Source: Anaerolineae bacterium (GTDB lineage: Bacteria > Chloroflexota > Anaerolineae > JAAYZQ01). Taken from it: a DNA stretch of 64,000 bases. The stretch covers positions 30,030-94,029 of the forward strand of contig JAFGIA010000202.1 of the NCBI GenBank assembly GCA_016929795.1, written 5' to 3'. Of the stretch, positions 17,707 to 26,063 are shown piece after piece. The translations under genes were made by a program, and so were the position numbers. Below the pieces are notes generated by a model, which was not told the origin of the DNA, made no database searches, and saw only the letters and a list, made by a program, of their open reading frames with translations. The first letter of the stretch is position 1. Every line of letters starts with the position of its first letter.

Positions 17707-19671
17707 ATGCCGGGCTTGACGACGTGGCTGACGGCCGGGCTTGACCTGGTCAACCAGGTACTGGCGGCGACCATCGTTCTGACTCTCTTTTCGCTCCTTG
17801 TATACCTGCTCACCTACAACCTGCACAGCCGTGTCGCGCGCGCTTTCTGTGCCCTGATGGCCTTTGTGCTTCTCGTGTACGCGGGTGACGTGCTGCTCTA
17901 CAAGGTCAACAACACCGAAACCGCCATTCGCTGGCTGACATTTCAATGGATCGGCATCGCCTTTGTTCCGGCGGCATATCTCCACTTTTCCGATGCGCTG
18001 CTGCGCACGCTCAATCTACGAGCGCGCTGGCGCCGCGTGGCGGTGCTGCTGAGCTACGTCGCCGGTGCCGCCTTTCTCGGGATGGTGTTGTTCACCGAGC
18101 TGCTGGTGTACGACGGGGTACACGCGCCGTTGGGCTCGCACCTGCGTGCGGGCGAGTTCTTCTGGGTATTTGCTGTCTACTATGCTCTCGTCGTGCTGTG
18201 GGGGGCGGCGAACATGTATCGTGCCCGGCGCCGCGCGCTGACGCGCGCGACGCGGCGGCGGATGACCTACCTTGGACTGTCGTTCGTAGCGCCGGCGGTG
18301 GGCGTGTTCCCCTACCTGATGCTGCCCAGCATCCCCTCTCCGCTGTCTGCAAACTGGCTCCAGCTCCTCCTCATGGTGGGCAACGTAGCTGTGTTGCTGA
18401 TGATCATCCTCATGGCCTACAGCGTGGCCTATTTTGGCGCCTTTGCGCCCGACCGCATTGTGAAAAACCGCCTGGTTCACTACTTGTTGCGCGGCCCCCT
18501 CGTCGGCGCTGCTGTCATCTTGTTGATCCTGACGCTGCCCAAGGTCGAGCAGATCTCGGGGCTGCGCCGCGACACGGTACTCATCTTTGCCGTCGTGGCT
18601 TTGATTGTCCTTTCCCAGCTCGCCATCGATCGCGCCCGGCCTTTTATCGACCGCGCGATCTATCGGCAGGATCAAAAAGAGATTGCGTGGATCCAGGCCC
18701 TCGACCAGCGTCTGTTGACCACGGGTGACCTGCGCGCCTTTCTGGAGAACTCGCTCGCCGCCTTGTGTGACCTGCTCCAGGTGCGCACAGGATTCGTCGC
18801 CGTCCTTGCCGGGGGCCACCATCGTGTCGAGGCTCACTGTGGCGACGTCGATTTGATCCACGACTTTATCGAAAAATGCGATCTGTCCAAGCTCGTGGCT
18901 GCGTTGCTCGACAACGAAAGCAAGCCGGGGGAGGCGTGCCTGTTCTACGGAGCAGACGAGTTTTGGCTGTTGCCGCTGGAAGGGAGTGACGGCGACTCGC
19001 TCCTGGGGGTGCTTGGTGTCGAGGCACGGCACGACGTGCCGGCGCTAGCGCCCGATGAAAAAGAGATCGTAGAGTTGTTGATGCAGAGGGTGCGCGAGGC
19101 CCTGGAAGATCGTTACCTGCAGCAGAACGTGTTCGACACACTCAACCGAATTTTGCCCAAGATCGAGCGCCTCCACCGCTGGCAGGATGCCACCCGCTAC
19201 CCGGGCGTGACACCGATGGAGATAATCGGAGACAGCACTGTCGACTCGCCCGAGTTTCAACAGTGGGTGCGGGATGCCTTGAGCCACTATTGGGGGGGGC
19301 AGAAGCTGACAGAGAGCCCACTTCTCGGTTTGCACGTTGTGCGCGATACAATGCACCGGCAGGATGCCAACGCCGCCCAGGCCCTGCGCACAGTGCTCGG
19401 ACTGGCTATCGAGCGGCTGCGCCCCACGGGCGAGCGCAGCATGACGGCCTCCGAGTGGCTTCTCTATAACATCCTGGAGCTCAAGTTCTTGCGTGGCCTG
19501 CGCGTCCGCGACGTGGCGCGGCGCCTGGCCATCAGCGAGTCGGATCTCTATCGTAAGCAACGTGTCGCCATTTCGGAGGTGGCGCAGGCACTCGCCGATC
19601 TGGAGCGGAACGGATCTGGAATGCCTGCAGCGGATGTAGTGTCAGATAATCGCCTTGACAAGCAAGTTTAA
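17707..19671 (+). CDS. Membrane sensor: 7TM region, GAF-like domain, HTH-like tail
   Basis: A 654-residue protein. The first 310 residues hold about eight or nine hydrophobic segments and resemble the N-terminal 7TM region of some histidine kinases. A cytoplasmic GAF-like stretch follows (about 325-470: LDQRLLTTGDLRAFLENSLAALCDLLQVRTGFVAVL). There is no HisKA, HATPase or GGDEF motif. The C-terminal 60 residues (ASEWLLYNILELKFLRGLRVRDVARRLAISESDLYRKQRVAIS) read like a helix-turn-helix of the kind used for DNA binding. The simplest reading is a one-component membrane-bound regulator; this is inference. The stop codon lies inside the promoter of the next gene. Confidence 0.65.
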   Translation: MPGLTTWLTAGLDLVNQVLAATIVLTLFSLLVYLLTYNLHSRVARAFCALMAFVLLVYAGDVLLYKVNNTETAIRWLTFQWIGIAFVPAAYLHFSDALLRTLNLRARWRRVAVLLSYVAGAAFLGMVLFTELLVYDGVHAPLGSHLRAGEFFWVFAVYYALVVLWGAANMYRARRRALTRATRRRMTYLGLSFVAPAVGVFPYLMLPSIPSPLSANWLQLLLMVGNVAVLLMIILMAYSVAYFGAFAPDRIVKNRLVHYLLRGPLVGAAVILLILTLPKVEQISGLRRDTVLIFAVVALIVLSQLAIDRARPFIDRAIYRQDQKEIAWIQALDQRLLTTGDLRAFLENSLAALCDLLQVRTGFVAVLAGGHHRVEAHCGDVDLIHDFIEKCDLSKLVAALLDNESKPGEACLFYGADEFWLLPLEGSDGDSLLGVLGVEARHDVPALAPDEKEIVELLMQRVREALEDRYLQQNVFDTLNRILPKIERLHRWQDATRYPGVTPMEIIGDSTVDSPEFQQWVRDALSHYWGGQKLTESPLLGLHVVRDTMHRQDANAAQALRTVLGLAIERLRPTGERSMTASEWLLYNILELKFLRGLRVRDVARRLAISESDLYRKQRVAISEVAQALADLERNGSGMPAADVVSDNRLDKQV

Positions 19672-19683
19672 GTATCTTATAAT
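19655..19683 (+). promoter_or_regulatory. Consensus promoter of the S1-ftsK operon
   Basis: TTGACA (19655-19660), a 17-bp spacer, TATAAT (19678-19683): a perfect sigma-70 consensus. It overlaps the last codons and stop of the upstream sensor gene. Transcription should start near 19690. Confidence 0.85.
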
Positions 19684-19704
19684 CGTCAAGATGTGGATTG
19701 TCAT

Positions 19705-19723
19705 GCCCGGCGCTGTGCCGGGC
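19705..19723 (+). other. Leader hairpin
   Basis: GCCCGGC-GCTGT-GCCGGGC, a perfect 7-bp GC stem in the 5' leader of the S1-domain gene, about 20 nt before its ribosome site. It may be a target for autoregulation, as known for ribosomal S1 genes elsewhere, but this is conjecture. Confidence 0.4.
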
Positions 19724-19761
19724 CAGGTGGTGTATTGTGAGGCGAAGGAGGAATGGAAGGG

Positions 19762-20820
19762 ATGGCGGCTTGGCGGCAGGTATTGCCGGACGAGAAGGAG
19801 TGGTGGATGGCGCTGGATGAAGGGTATTGGCAGGCGCTGTTGCAGCAAGGGGAGGTTGCCCCGGACGTTGTTCCCCCCGTCGATCCGCAAGAAGTTTTCT
19901 CTTTTCTCGACACGGATGCAGGAACCTGGGGGCGCGTGGAGGCAGAGAGAGAGAACCACACAGAGATGGTTGCCGATGATGTGTGGCAACAGGCCGCGAC
20001 CTCGCTTGAGCGTGGCGACGATTTTACACTCGCGATCGTAGGTGCGAACCGCGGCGGTTTGCTTGTCGAGTGGAATGGTTTGCAGGGCTTTATCCCTGCT
20101 TCACATCTGACCGAGATCCCGCGCAGTCAGGACCCCCATCAGCGCATACAGGAACTGGCGCACCATACGGGCAAGATGGTCACGGTGCGTCTCATCGAGG
20201 TCGACCCCGAGCAAGGTCGCCTTGTCTTTTCGGAGCGGGCTGCCACTTCCAGCTTTTGCTCGCCTGACGCGGTGTTTGGCAGGCTGTCGCCGGGCGTAAT
20301 CACAAACGGGCATGTCACCAACCTGACCAGCTTTGGCGCCTTTGTCGACCTCGGCGGTGTGGAAGGTCTGATTCACGTGTCCGAGCTTTCGTGGGACCGG
20401 GTGCGTCACCCGGCGGATGTGCTGCAGCCAGGACAGGGGGTTGAGGTCTATGTGTTGGGCGTGAATCCCGACGAAGGGCGCATCGCACTCAGCCTGAAGC
20501 GTCTCCGTCCGAATCCGTGGATCGACGTGGAATCGCGTTACTATCCAGGCCAGGTATTGCAGGGCGCGATCACCAACGTCGTCAGTTTCGGTGCCTTTGT
20601 CCGGCTGGAGGAGGGAATTGAAGGGCTGATCCACGTCTCTGAGCTGGCCGAGGGGAATTTTCTCCATCCACGTAACGTGGTGCACGAAGGAGATACCGTG
20701 CGCGTGCGTGTGCTCAACATCGACGCTGGCAACCAACGCCTTGGCTTGAGCTTGCGACAGGCACGTGCCGTTTCGACCCAGGCCGAGCCTGGCAGGGGGA
20801 GCACGGCAGGTGGTGAATGA
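19762..20820 (+). CDS. S1 RNA-binding domain protein, three S1 repeats
   Basis: A 352-residue protein related to ribosomal protein S1. ATG 19762 is chosen because AAGGAGG (19745-19751) lies 10 nt upstream; ATG 19753 has only one base of spacing. After an acidic N-terminus come three S1 domains: about 85-160 (FTLAIVGANRGGLLVEWNGLQGFIP), 175-250 (VTNLTSFGAFVDLGGVEGLIHVSEL) and 260-335 (VVSFGAFVRLEEGIEGLIHVSEL). S1 proteins bind mRNA on the ribosome. Only three domains are present, fewer than in E. coli S1, as is common in Gram-positive and related lineages. The ATG of ftsK overlaps its stop codon (ATGA). Confidence 0.88.
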   Translation: MAAWRQVLPDEKEWWMALDEGYWQALLQQGEVAPDVVPPVDPQEVFSFLDTDAGTWGRVEAERENHTEMVADDVWQQAATSLERGDDFTLAIVGANRGGLLVEWNGLQGFIPASHLTEIPRSQDPHQRIQELAHHTGKMVTVRLIEVDPEQGRLVFSERAATSSFCSPDAVFGRLSPGVITNGHVTNLTSFGAFVDLGGVEGLIHVSELSWDRVRHPADVLQPGQGVEVYVLGVNPDEGRIALSLKRLRPNPWIDVESRYYPGQVLQGAITNVVSFGAFVRLEEGIEGLIHVSELAEGNFLHPRNVVHEGDTVRVRVLNIDAGNQRLGLSLRQARAVSTQAEPGRGSTAGGE

Positions 20821-23087
20821 CGCGACGCCGCGGCCGTAAGGCCAGTCGATCGACTACACTGAGGGACAGGTGGGCTGATGTGTGGCAGCGCCTGGCCTCC
20901 TGGGGTGGCTGGCGCCCCTGGCAGGGGAGGCGCCCTCAACTTGGGCCGATGCAGCGCGATGTTGCAGGGCTGGTTTTGCTTATTGTAGCAACTATCTCTA
21001 TTCTTGGATTTCTCCGCGTCTCTTCAGGCGCGCTCCTCACCTGGTGGGCCGATACACTACTCCGCGCGTTCGGTTGGGGTGCCTATCCGATCGCCGCGGG
21101 CCTGGTGCTGGCAGGGGTGTGGCTCCTGTGGCCTGCGCTCGGACAATACGTGCGGATAACGCCAGCGGTGGTCGTTGGGATCGAGGTGCTCCTGGTTACG
21201 CTGCTCACGGCGACACACGCCCCTCTCGTCACCCGTGATGGCGCCGACGCAGCGTTCCTGGCCGCCGACGCAGGAAAAGGAGGGGGGTACATCGGTTGGG
21301 CATTGGCGCTGATCCTAGTCGAGGAGCTCGGGGTGCTTGTAGCAGGTGTGGTGATGGTTGGGCTGTTCGTGCTGGCCCTCTACCTGCTGGTGTCGCCCGC
21401 CTGGGGTGTTATGTATGACTGGGCGCACGACCAGGCCCGGCGCATCGTCGCACTCGCCAACCGATGGTGGACAAGGCGCCAGGGGCAGCCGGTGCCGCCG
21501 CCTGTGGCCGAGCCGCGGTGGTGGGAACAAGAGCCAGGGCCGGGCGAGGCGAAGAAAAAGGCCCGGCCCAAGCCGCGTCCGAAAAAAAGCCGGGCCGTGC
21601 CGGCGGACGGGAGCTTGCCTACGCTCGACCTGCTTGACGCATCTTCGCCCGCGGCCTATGGCGACCAGGATATACGGCGCAAGGTGCGGACCATCGAAGA
21701 CACGCTGGCCAGCTTTGGCGTGCCGGTGAAGGTGGTCGAGGTGAACCAGGGCCCGACAGTGACGCAGTTTGGGCTGGAGCCGGGATACGTCGAAAAGCGC
21801 TCGTCAGGGGGGGACGTGCGCCAGCAGCGCGTGCGCGTGGCGCGCATCGCCTCGCTGGTAAACGATCTGGCGCTCGCCCTTGCCGCTGCCCCCCTCCGCA
21901 TCGAGACGCCAGTTCCTGGCCGGCCCGTCGTCGGCCTGGAAGTGCCCAACGAGCAGATCGCCCTGGTCTCACTGCGTGGCGTCCTCGAGTCGCCCGATTT
22001 CCGTGCGATCGACTCCCGCCTGGCGATTGCACTCGGCGAGGGGGTGTCGGGACAGGCGGCTGCGGTCGACCTGGCGCTCATGCCTCACCTGTTGATAGCC
22101 GGTGCCACAGGTTCCGGCAAGAGCGTGTGCATCAACGCCGTCATCTGCAGCCTGTTGATGAACAACATGCCTGCGGATCTCAACCTGCTCCTGATCGACC
22201 CCAAGATGGTCGAGCTTGTAGGCTACAACGACGTGCCGCACCTGGTCGCGCCCGTCGTCGTAGACGTGGAGCAGGTCGTCGGCGCGCTGGCCTGGGTGAC
22301 GCGCCAGATGGACGTGCGCTACAAGGTCTTTCACGCTGCTGGCGTCCGCAACCTGGAGCAGTACAATCAGCAGCTAAACAAGCGCAAGGGCGAGCAGCCA
22401 CTGCCCACACTGGTGGTCATCATCGACGAATTGGCCGACCTGATGATGGTCGCGCCCGACGAAGTGGAGCGCCACATCTGCCGCCTGGCACAGATGGGAC
22501 GGGCCACGGGCATCCACCTGGTGATTGCCACGCAGCGACCCAGCGTGGACGTGGTGACTGGCCTCATCAAGGCCAACTTTCCGGCGCGGATTAGCTTTGC
22601 CGTCACAAGCCAGGTCGACTCGCGGGTGATCCTCGACCAACCAGGGGCCGAGAACCTGTTGGGCCGCGGCGATATGCTCTTTATGTCCCCGCGCCAGCCA
22701 GCACCGGTCCGCTTGCAGGGTTGTTTTGTGTCTGATAGCGAGATCGAACGCCTGACCTCTTTTTGGCGCGATAGACATGTCGAGGGAGAACAGCCAGAAC
22801 TCTTTCCGCCGTGGGCCGGGCTGGAGGACAAGGAGGAGGCGGACGACCTGCTCCAAGAGGCGATCACGCTCGTCGTGGGGCATGAGACGATCTCGACCTC
22901 CTTTGTCCAGCGTAGATTGCGCATCGGCTACCCGCGCGCCGCGCGCATCGTCGACCAGCTAGAAGAGCGCGGGATCGTCGGTCCTGACCGGGGCGGAGGG
23001 CAGGGCCGTGAGGTGTTATCGGACAGGGGAATCGACCATCAAGAGATCGAGGAGCGGTTGCCTGGCGAGGAACCGCGAGGGAGCTGA
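20817..23087 (+). CDS. ftsK: DNA translocase FtsK/SpoIIIE
   Basis: A 756-residue septal DNA pump that moves chromosome ends into daughter cells and helps dimer resolution. The N-terminus has four hydrophobic segments (about 45-210). A basic Lys/Arg/Pro linker (235-262) follows, then the alpha-beta motor with Walker A GATGSGKS, Walker B VVIIDELADLMM, IATQRPSVDVVTGLIKANFP, and a C-terminal gamma winged helix (ISTSFVQRRLRIGYPRAARIVDQLEERGIVGP) that would read polarity sequences. It overlaps the S1 gene by 4 bp and is followed by the HhH protein gene, so all three form an operon. Confidence 0.95.
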   Translation: MTRRRGRKASRSTTLRDRWADVWQRLASWGGWRPWQGRRPQLGPMQRDVAGLVLLIVATISILGFLRVSSGALLTWWADTLLRAFGWGAYPIAAGLVLAGVWLLWPALGQYVRITPAVVVGIEVLLVTLLTATHAPLVTRDGADAAFLAADAGKGGGYIGWALALILVEELGVLVAGVVMVGLFVLALYLLVSPAWGVMYDWAHDQARRIVALANRWWTRRQGQPVPPPVAEPRWWEQEPGPGEAKKKARPKPRPKKSRAVPADGSLPTLDLLDASSPAAYGDQDIRRKVRTIEDTLASFGVPVKVVEVNQGPTVTQFGLEPGYVEKRSSGGDVRQQRVRVARIASLVNDLALALAAAPLRIETPVPGRPVVGLEVPNEQIALVSLRGVLESPDFRAIDSRLAIALGEGVSGQAAAVDLALMPHLLIAGATGSGKSVCINAVICSLLMNNMPADLNLLLIDPKMVELVGYNDVPHLVAPVVVDVEQVVGALAWVTRQMDVRYKVFHAAGVRNLEQYNQQLNKRKGEQPLPTLVVIIDELADLMMVAPDEVERHICRLAQMGRATGIHLVIATQRPSVDVVTGLIKANFPARISFAVTSQVDSRVILDQPGAENLLGRGDMLFMSPRQPAPVRLQGCFVSDSEIERLTSFWRDRHVEGEQPELFPPWAGLEDKEEADDLLQEAITLVVGHETISTSFVQRRLRIGYPRAARIVDQLEERGIVGPDRGGGQGREVLSDRGIDHQEIEERLPGEEPRGS

Positions 23088-23114
23088 GCTATGTCACATA
23101 AAGGAGGAGACACC

Positions 23115-23717
23115 ATGGAGCGGACGTTTCTGGGCGTGTTTAGCGGATGCCTGGCGTTTTTGTTGGCGGGTGGCACTATTCTATTCCTCGGCTGGCTGTT
23201 GTGGTGGCTCTGGTCACGGCAGCATCAGGAGGAAAAAGAGCCCGCGGTCGAGATTGAACTCGATGCCACCGACTCAGGCAGGGGGGGCGTGGTGGTCGGA
23301 GTAGAAGAGGAGGTGGTTGCATCTATGGCGGAAGAAGCGCTGCCGCCGGAGCCGCCTCGCGGGGAAGTGGGTGAACCCGGTGCGACACGTTCAGCGGGGG
23401 CGGTCGAGGTTCAGCCGGTCCAGTCGCCCCCGGTCGTGGAGAGCAAAGGCTCCGCGGGTCCCGACGATCTGCGCGTCATCGAGGGGATCGGGCCGCGTAT
23501 TGCCAGCGTGCTGCGTGCAGGCGGCATCCACACTTTTCGAGATCTCGCCGATGCCAAGGTCGCACACATTGAAGAGATTCTGGCGGCCGCGGACCCACGG
23601 CTCCTGCGCCTGTGCAAACCCGATACCTGGCCCGAGCAGGCAGCGCTCGCGGCTGCGGGCGACTGGACGGGTCTAGAAGCACTCACCGACCAGCTCAAGG
23701 GCGGCAGGCGTGTTTAG
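23115..23717 (+). CDS. Membrane-anchored helix-hairpin-helix protein
   Basis: A 200-residue protein. ATG 23115 is preferred over ATG 23091 because AAAGGAGGAG precedes it closely. Residues 5-32 are one hydrophobic segment (FLGVFSGCLAFLLAGG...WLLWWLW), followed by an acidic, low-complexity linker. The C-terminal 75 residues (DDLRVIEGIGPRIASVLRAGGIHTFRDLADAKVAHIEEIL) match the helix-hairpin-helix/H3TH module seen in many envelope-anchored proteins of unknown role and at the end of some ribosomal L21 fusions. It directly follows ftsK, so it might hold DNA at the membrane, which is inference only. Confidence 0.75.
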   Translation: MERTFLGVFSGCLAFLLAGGTILFLGWLLWWLWSRQHQEEKEPAVEIELDATDSGRGGVVVGVEEEVVASMAEEALPPEPPRGEVGEPGATRSAGAVEVQPVQSPPVVESKGSAGPDDLRVIEGIGPRIASVLRAGGIHTFRDLADAKVAHIEEILAAADPRLLRLCKPDTWPEQAALAAAGDWTGLEALTDQLKGGRRV

Positions 23718-23754
23718 GTGGGTTTGGAATTCGCCAGAGTCGCGCGCAAGGGTA

Positions 23755-23760
23755 TATAAT
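23755..23760 (+). promoter_or_regulatory. -10 box before yebC
   Basis: TATAAT within GGTATATAAT. No matching -35 hexamer at 16-18 bp. It lies about 80 bp before the yebC start and could drive yebC-ruvC-ruvA. Confidence 0.4.
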
Positions 23761-23841
23761 AGGACAGTTACCAGGCAAGTGGCACCTGGGGCCAGCAAGC
23801 CCAGAGTGTGACCAATCGTAGAGGATTGTGGGGAGGTAGAA

Positions 23842-24597
23842 TTGAGCGGACATAGCAAATGGTCCACCATCAAGCGCAAAAAGGGCGCAGCAGATGCCAG
23901 GCGCGGGCAGATGTTTACCCGGCTTGGCAAGGAGATTGCTCTGGCAGCGCGCGAGGGGCCGGACCCGGATATGAACCCGAGGTTGGCGTTGGCGGTTTAC
24001 AAGGCCAAGGCGGCCAACATGCCCAAGGACAACATCGAGCGTGCCATCCGGCGTGGGGCGGGTCTCGATAAGGATGCGGCAGCCCTGGAAGAGGTGATGT
24101 ACGAAGGGTATGGCCCGCATGGCGTTGCCCTCCTGGTGTCCGTGGTCACCGATAACCGAAACCGTGCCGTGGCCGACATCCGGCGCTGGTTCACCAAGTT
24201 GGGGGGTAGCCTCGGAGAGGCAGGCTGCGTCGCTTGGCAGTTCGAGCCGATGGCCTATTTCACGATCGAATCCGATGACATAGATCCTGATAGAATCTTT
24301 GAGATTGCCGTCGAGAGCGGAGCCGATGATGTGATCTTTGGTGATGACCTGGTCGAGATCTATGCCGAGGCCGATGCGTTTGCCGATGTGCGCGAGGGGC
24401 TTCAGACACGCGGCATCAAGCTCGATTCCGCAGAGATTGTGATGCGTCCCAAGACCACGATCGAGCTGGGTGAGAAGGAAGCGATGCAGAATATGACCTT
24501 GATCTCGCAGCTTGAGGAGTTGGACGATGTTCAGGACGTCTATTCCAACCTCGACATCTCGGACGAGCTGATGGAACGGTTCGAGGCAGAAGACTAG
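23842..24597 (+). CDS. yebC: YebC/PmpR-family protein (DUF28)
   Basis: A 251-residue YebC-type protein. Members were first described as DNA-binding transcription regulators and some act on ribosomes stalled at proline-rich stretches. The start is TTG 23842 after GGGGAGG; the sequence begins SGHSKWSTIKRKKGAADARRGQMFTRL, the family hallmark. It ends one base into the GTG of ruvC, and the arrangement yebC-ruvC-ruvA is common in bacteria. Confidence 0.94.
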   Translation: MSGHSKWSTIKRKKGAADARRGQMFTRLGKEIALAAREGPDPDMNPRLALAVYKAKAANMPKDNIERAIRRGAGLDKDAAALEEVMYEGYGPHGVALLVSVVTDNRNRAVADIRRWFTKLGGSLGEAGCVAWQFEPMAYFTIESDDIDPDRIFEIAVESGADDVIFGDDLVEIYAEADAFADVREGLQTRGIKLDSAEIVMRPKTTIELGEKEAMQNMTLISQLEELDDVQDVYSNLDISDELMERFEAED

Positions 24598-25091
24598 TGC
24601 TTGTGCTGGGTATTGACCCGGGCACGGCCATCACCGGCTACGGGCTGGTGCGCGAAGGGAATGGGCTGGCGCTGATCGAGTGTGGCGTAATCACCACGCC
24701 GGCGGGCCAGCCCTTGCCGTTACGCCTGCAGACGATCTATCACGAGCTGGCTGCCCTCATCGCGCGCCACCATCCTGACATCGGAGCAGTCGAGGAGCTT
24801 TTTTTCAGCCGAAACGCACGCACCGCACTGTCGGTGGGTCACGCGCGCGGCGTTGCGCTCCTGGCCCTGGCAGAGGCGGGCCTGCCGATCTACGAATACA
24901 AGCCGCTCGAGGTCAAGCAGTCGATCACCGGCTATGGTGGGGCCGAGAAACAGCAGGTGCAAGAGATGGTGCGCTTGCTGCTCAACCTCGATGCGGCTCC
25001 CCAACCCGACGATGCGGCGGACGCGGTTGCTGTGGCCGTGTGTCATATCCATTCGGCTCGCATGGCGAGCCTGATCGCCACCGCCAGGTAG
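24597..25091 (+). CDS. ruvC: Crossover junction endodeoxyribonuclease RuvC
   Basis: A 164-residue Holliday junction resolvase. The acidic catalytic residues are in place: D7 (LGIDPGT), E66 (AVEELFF), D139 and D142 (PDDAADA). The GTG start overlaps the yebC stop by one base. ruvA follows after 9 bp; ruvB is not in this window. Resolution needs the RuvAB branch-migration motor. Confidence 0.96.
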   Translation: MLVLGIDPGTAITGYGLVREGNGLALIECGVITTPAGQPLPLRLQTIYHELAALIARHHPDIGAVEELFFSRNARTALSVGHARGVALLALAEAGLPIYEYKPLEVKQSITGYGGAEKQQVQEMVRLLLNLDAAPQPDDAADAVAVAVCHIHSARMASLIATAR

Positions 25092-25100
25092 GAGCAGGCT

Positions 25101-25682
25101 ATGATCGCGCGTCTCGCCGGTACGCTTGTCTCAATCGGCAAGGATTCGGTCGTCGTCCAGGTGGGGGGCGTGGGCTTTCGCGTCTATGTGCCCCGGTCAC
25201 TGCTCGATGACCAGGGGGAGATCGGTGAAGAGCTCGTTCTCTTTACGCACCTGCATGTGCGCGAGAACGAGCTGACGCTGTACGGGTGCGCGACGGAAGA
25301 GGAACTGGACCTCTTTCGGCTGGTACAAACGGTGTCGGGCATCGGCCCACGCGTTGCCCTGTCGATGCTCTCTGCGCTGCCACCCGATCAATTGCGCAGC
25401 GCGATCGCGCACGAAGACGTCGGCGCCCTGGCTCGTGTGCCCGGTATTGGGCAAAAAATGGCGAAAAAGCTCGTGTTCGACCTGAAGGACAAGGTCGAGG
25501 CCGTCGAGGGGCCGGCGCCGTCGTTCACCACAATCTCGGAGGCGGACGTCGACTTGATCGCGGCGCTCACCGGCCTGGGCTACAGCGTTGCCGAAGCCCA
25601 GGAGGCGATCCGCCACCTGCCGCGGGAGCCCCTTCCGTTTGAAGAGAAGGTGCGCCTCGCCCTGGCACACTTTGTGTCCTAG
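25101..25682 (+). CDS. ruvA: Holliday junction DNA helicase subunit RuvA
   Basis: A 193-residue junction-binding subunit. The N-terminal OB-fold (MIARLAGTLVSIGKDSVVVQVGGVGFRVYVP), the double helix-hairpin-helix (LVQTVSGIGPRVALSML, ARVPGIGQKMAKKLVFDL) and the C-terminal RuvB-binding helices (VDLIAALTGLGYSVAEAQEAI) are all present, with no sign of truncation. It is the last gene of yebC-ruvC-ruvA; downstream lies a mobile palindromic element and then a convergent gene. Confidence 0.96.
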   Translation: MIARLAGTLVSIGKDSVVVQVGGVGFRVYVPRSLLDDQGEIGEELVLFTHLHVRENELTLYGCATEEELDLFRLVQTVSGIGPRVALSMLSALPPDQLRSAIAHEDVGALARVPGIGQKMAKKLVFDLKDKVEAVEGPAPSFTTISEADVDLIAALTGLGYSVAEAQEAIRHLPREPLPFEEKVRLALAHFVS

Positions 25683-25757
25683 TGGTTGGACACCGAGGTA
25701 CGGCTGGCGCTACACAAACAGGGCCTCAAGAAACACATAGCCCGCCGTGTATCTCTG

Positions 25758-25838
25758 GTATCTGCTCAATAATCGGGGGTTGGGGTGTGTGCGGGCACCG
25801 CACACACCCCAACTTTCCCCCCTTTATGGAGATGATAC
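25758..25838. mobile_element. 81-bp palindromic MITE, copy 1
   Basis: Begins GTATCTGCTCAATAATC and ends TTTATGGAGATGATAC. The inner part is a perfect 16-bp stem (GTTGGGGTGTGTGCGG, loop GCA, and its complement). The 8-bp direct repeat TATCTCTG lies immediately on both sides (25750-25757 and 25839-25846), as expected for target-site duplication. It encodes no protein. It sits between the convergent genes ruvA and DUF951, where the hairpin could also serve as a two-way terminator. A second copy of the same length is at 54236-54316. Confidence 0.85.
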
Positions 25839-25857
25839 TATCTCTGTGTAACTTCCC

Positions 25858-26061
25858 TCAGCGCTCAGCGTCGCCGCGGCGAATGATGGTTTTGACGCGT
25901 TTTTTGAATTGACTGCGGTCGAGCAAGATGCGGCGCCCACACACCTGGCACTTGAGCCCGATGTCAGCGCCGACGCGCACCACGCGCCATTCATAACTAC
26001 CACATGGATGCGGCTTGCGCAGCCGCACAAGGTCGTCCACCTGCACTTCGTCCTGGGACAT
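25858..26061 (-). CDS. DUF951 family protein
   Basis: A small 67-residue basic protein. ATG 26061 is used, with GGGGGGGAG shortly upstream. The sequence ([40 protein letters not shown]) matches DUF951, with one Cys in HPCGS and a CxxC (CQVCGRR) that may bind zinc. The role is unknown; it is found in Firmicutes and Chloroflexota. The gap to the GDPD gene is 2 bp, so it is in that operon. Confidence 0.85.
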   Translation of the reverse strand: MSQDEVQVDDLVRLRKPHPCGSYEWRVVRVGADIGLKCQVCGRRILLDRSQFKKRVKTIIRRGDAER

Positions 26062-26063
26062 GG

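Noticed and set aside
25683..25772. In-frame continuation of ruvA beyond its TAG (WLDTEVRLALHKQGLKK...)
   Set aside because: RuvA already has its full C-terminal domain, and the extra frame runs into the mobile element; chance open frame is more likely than read-through.
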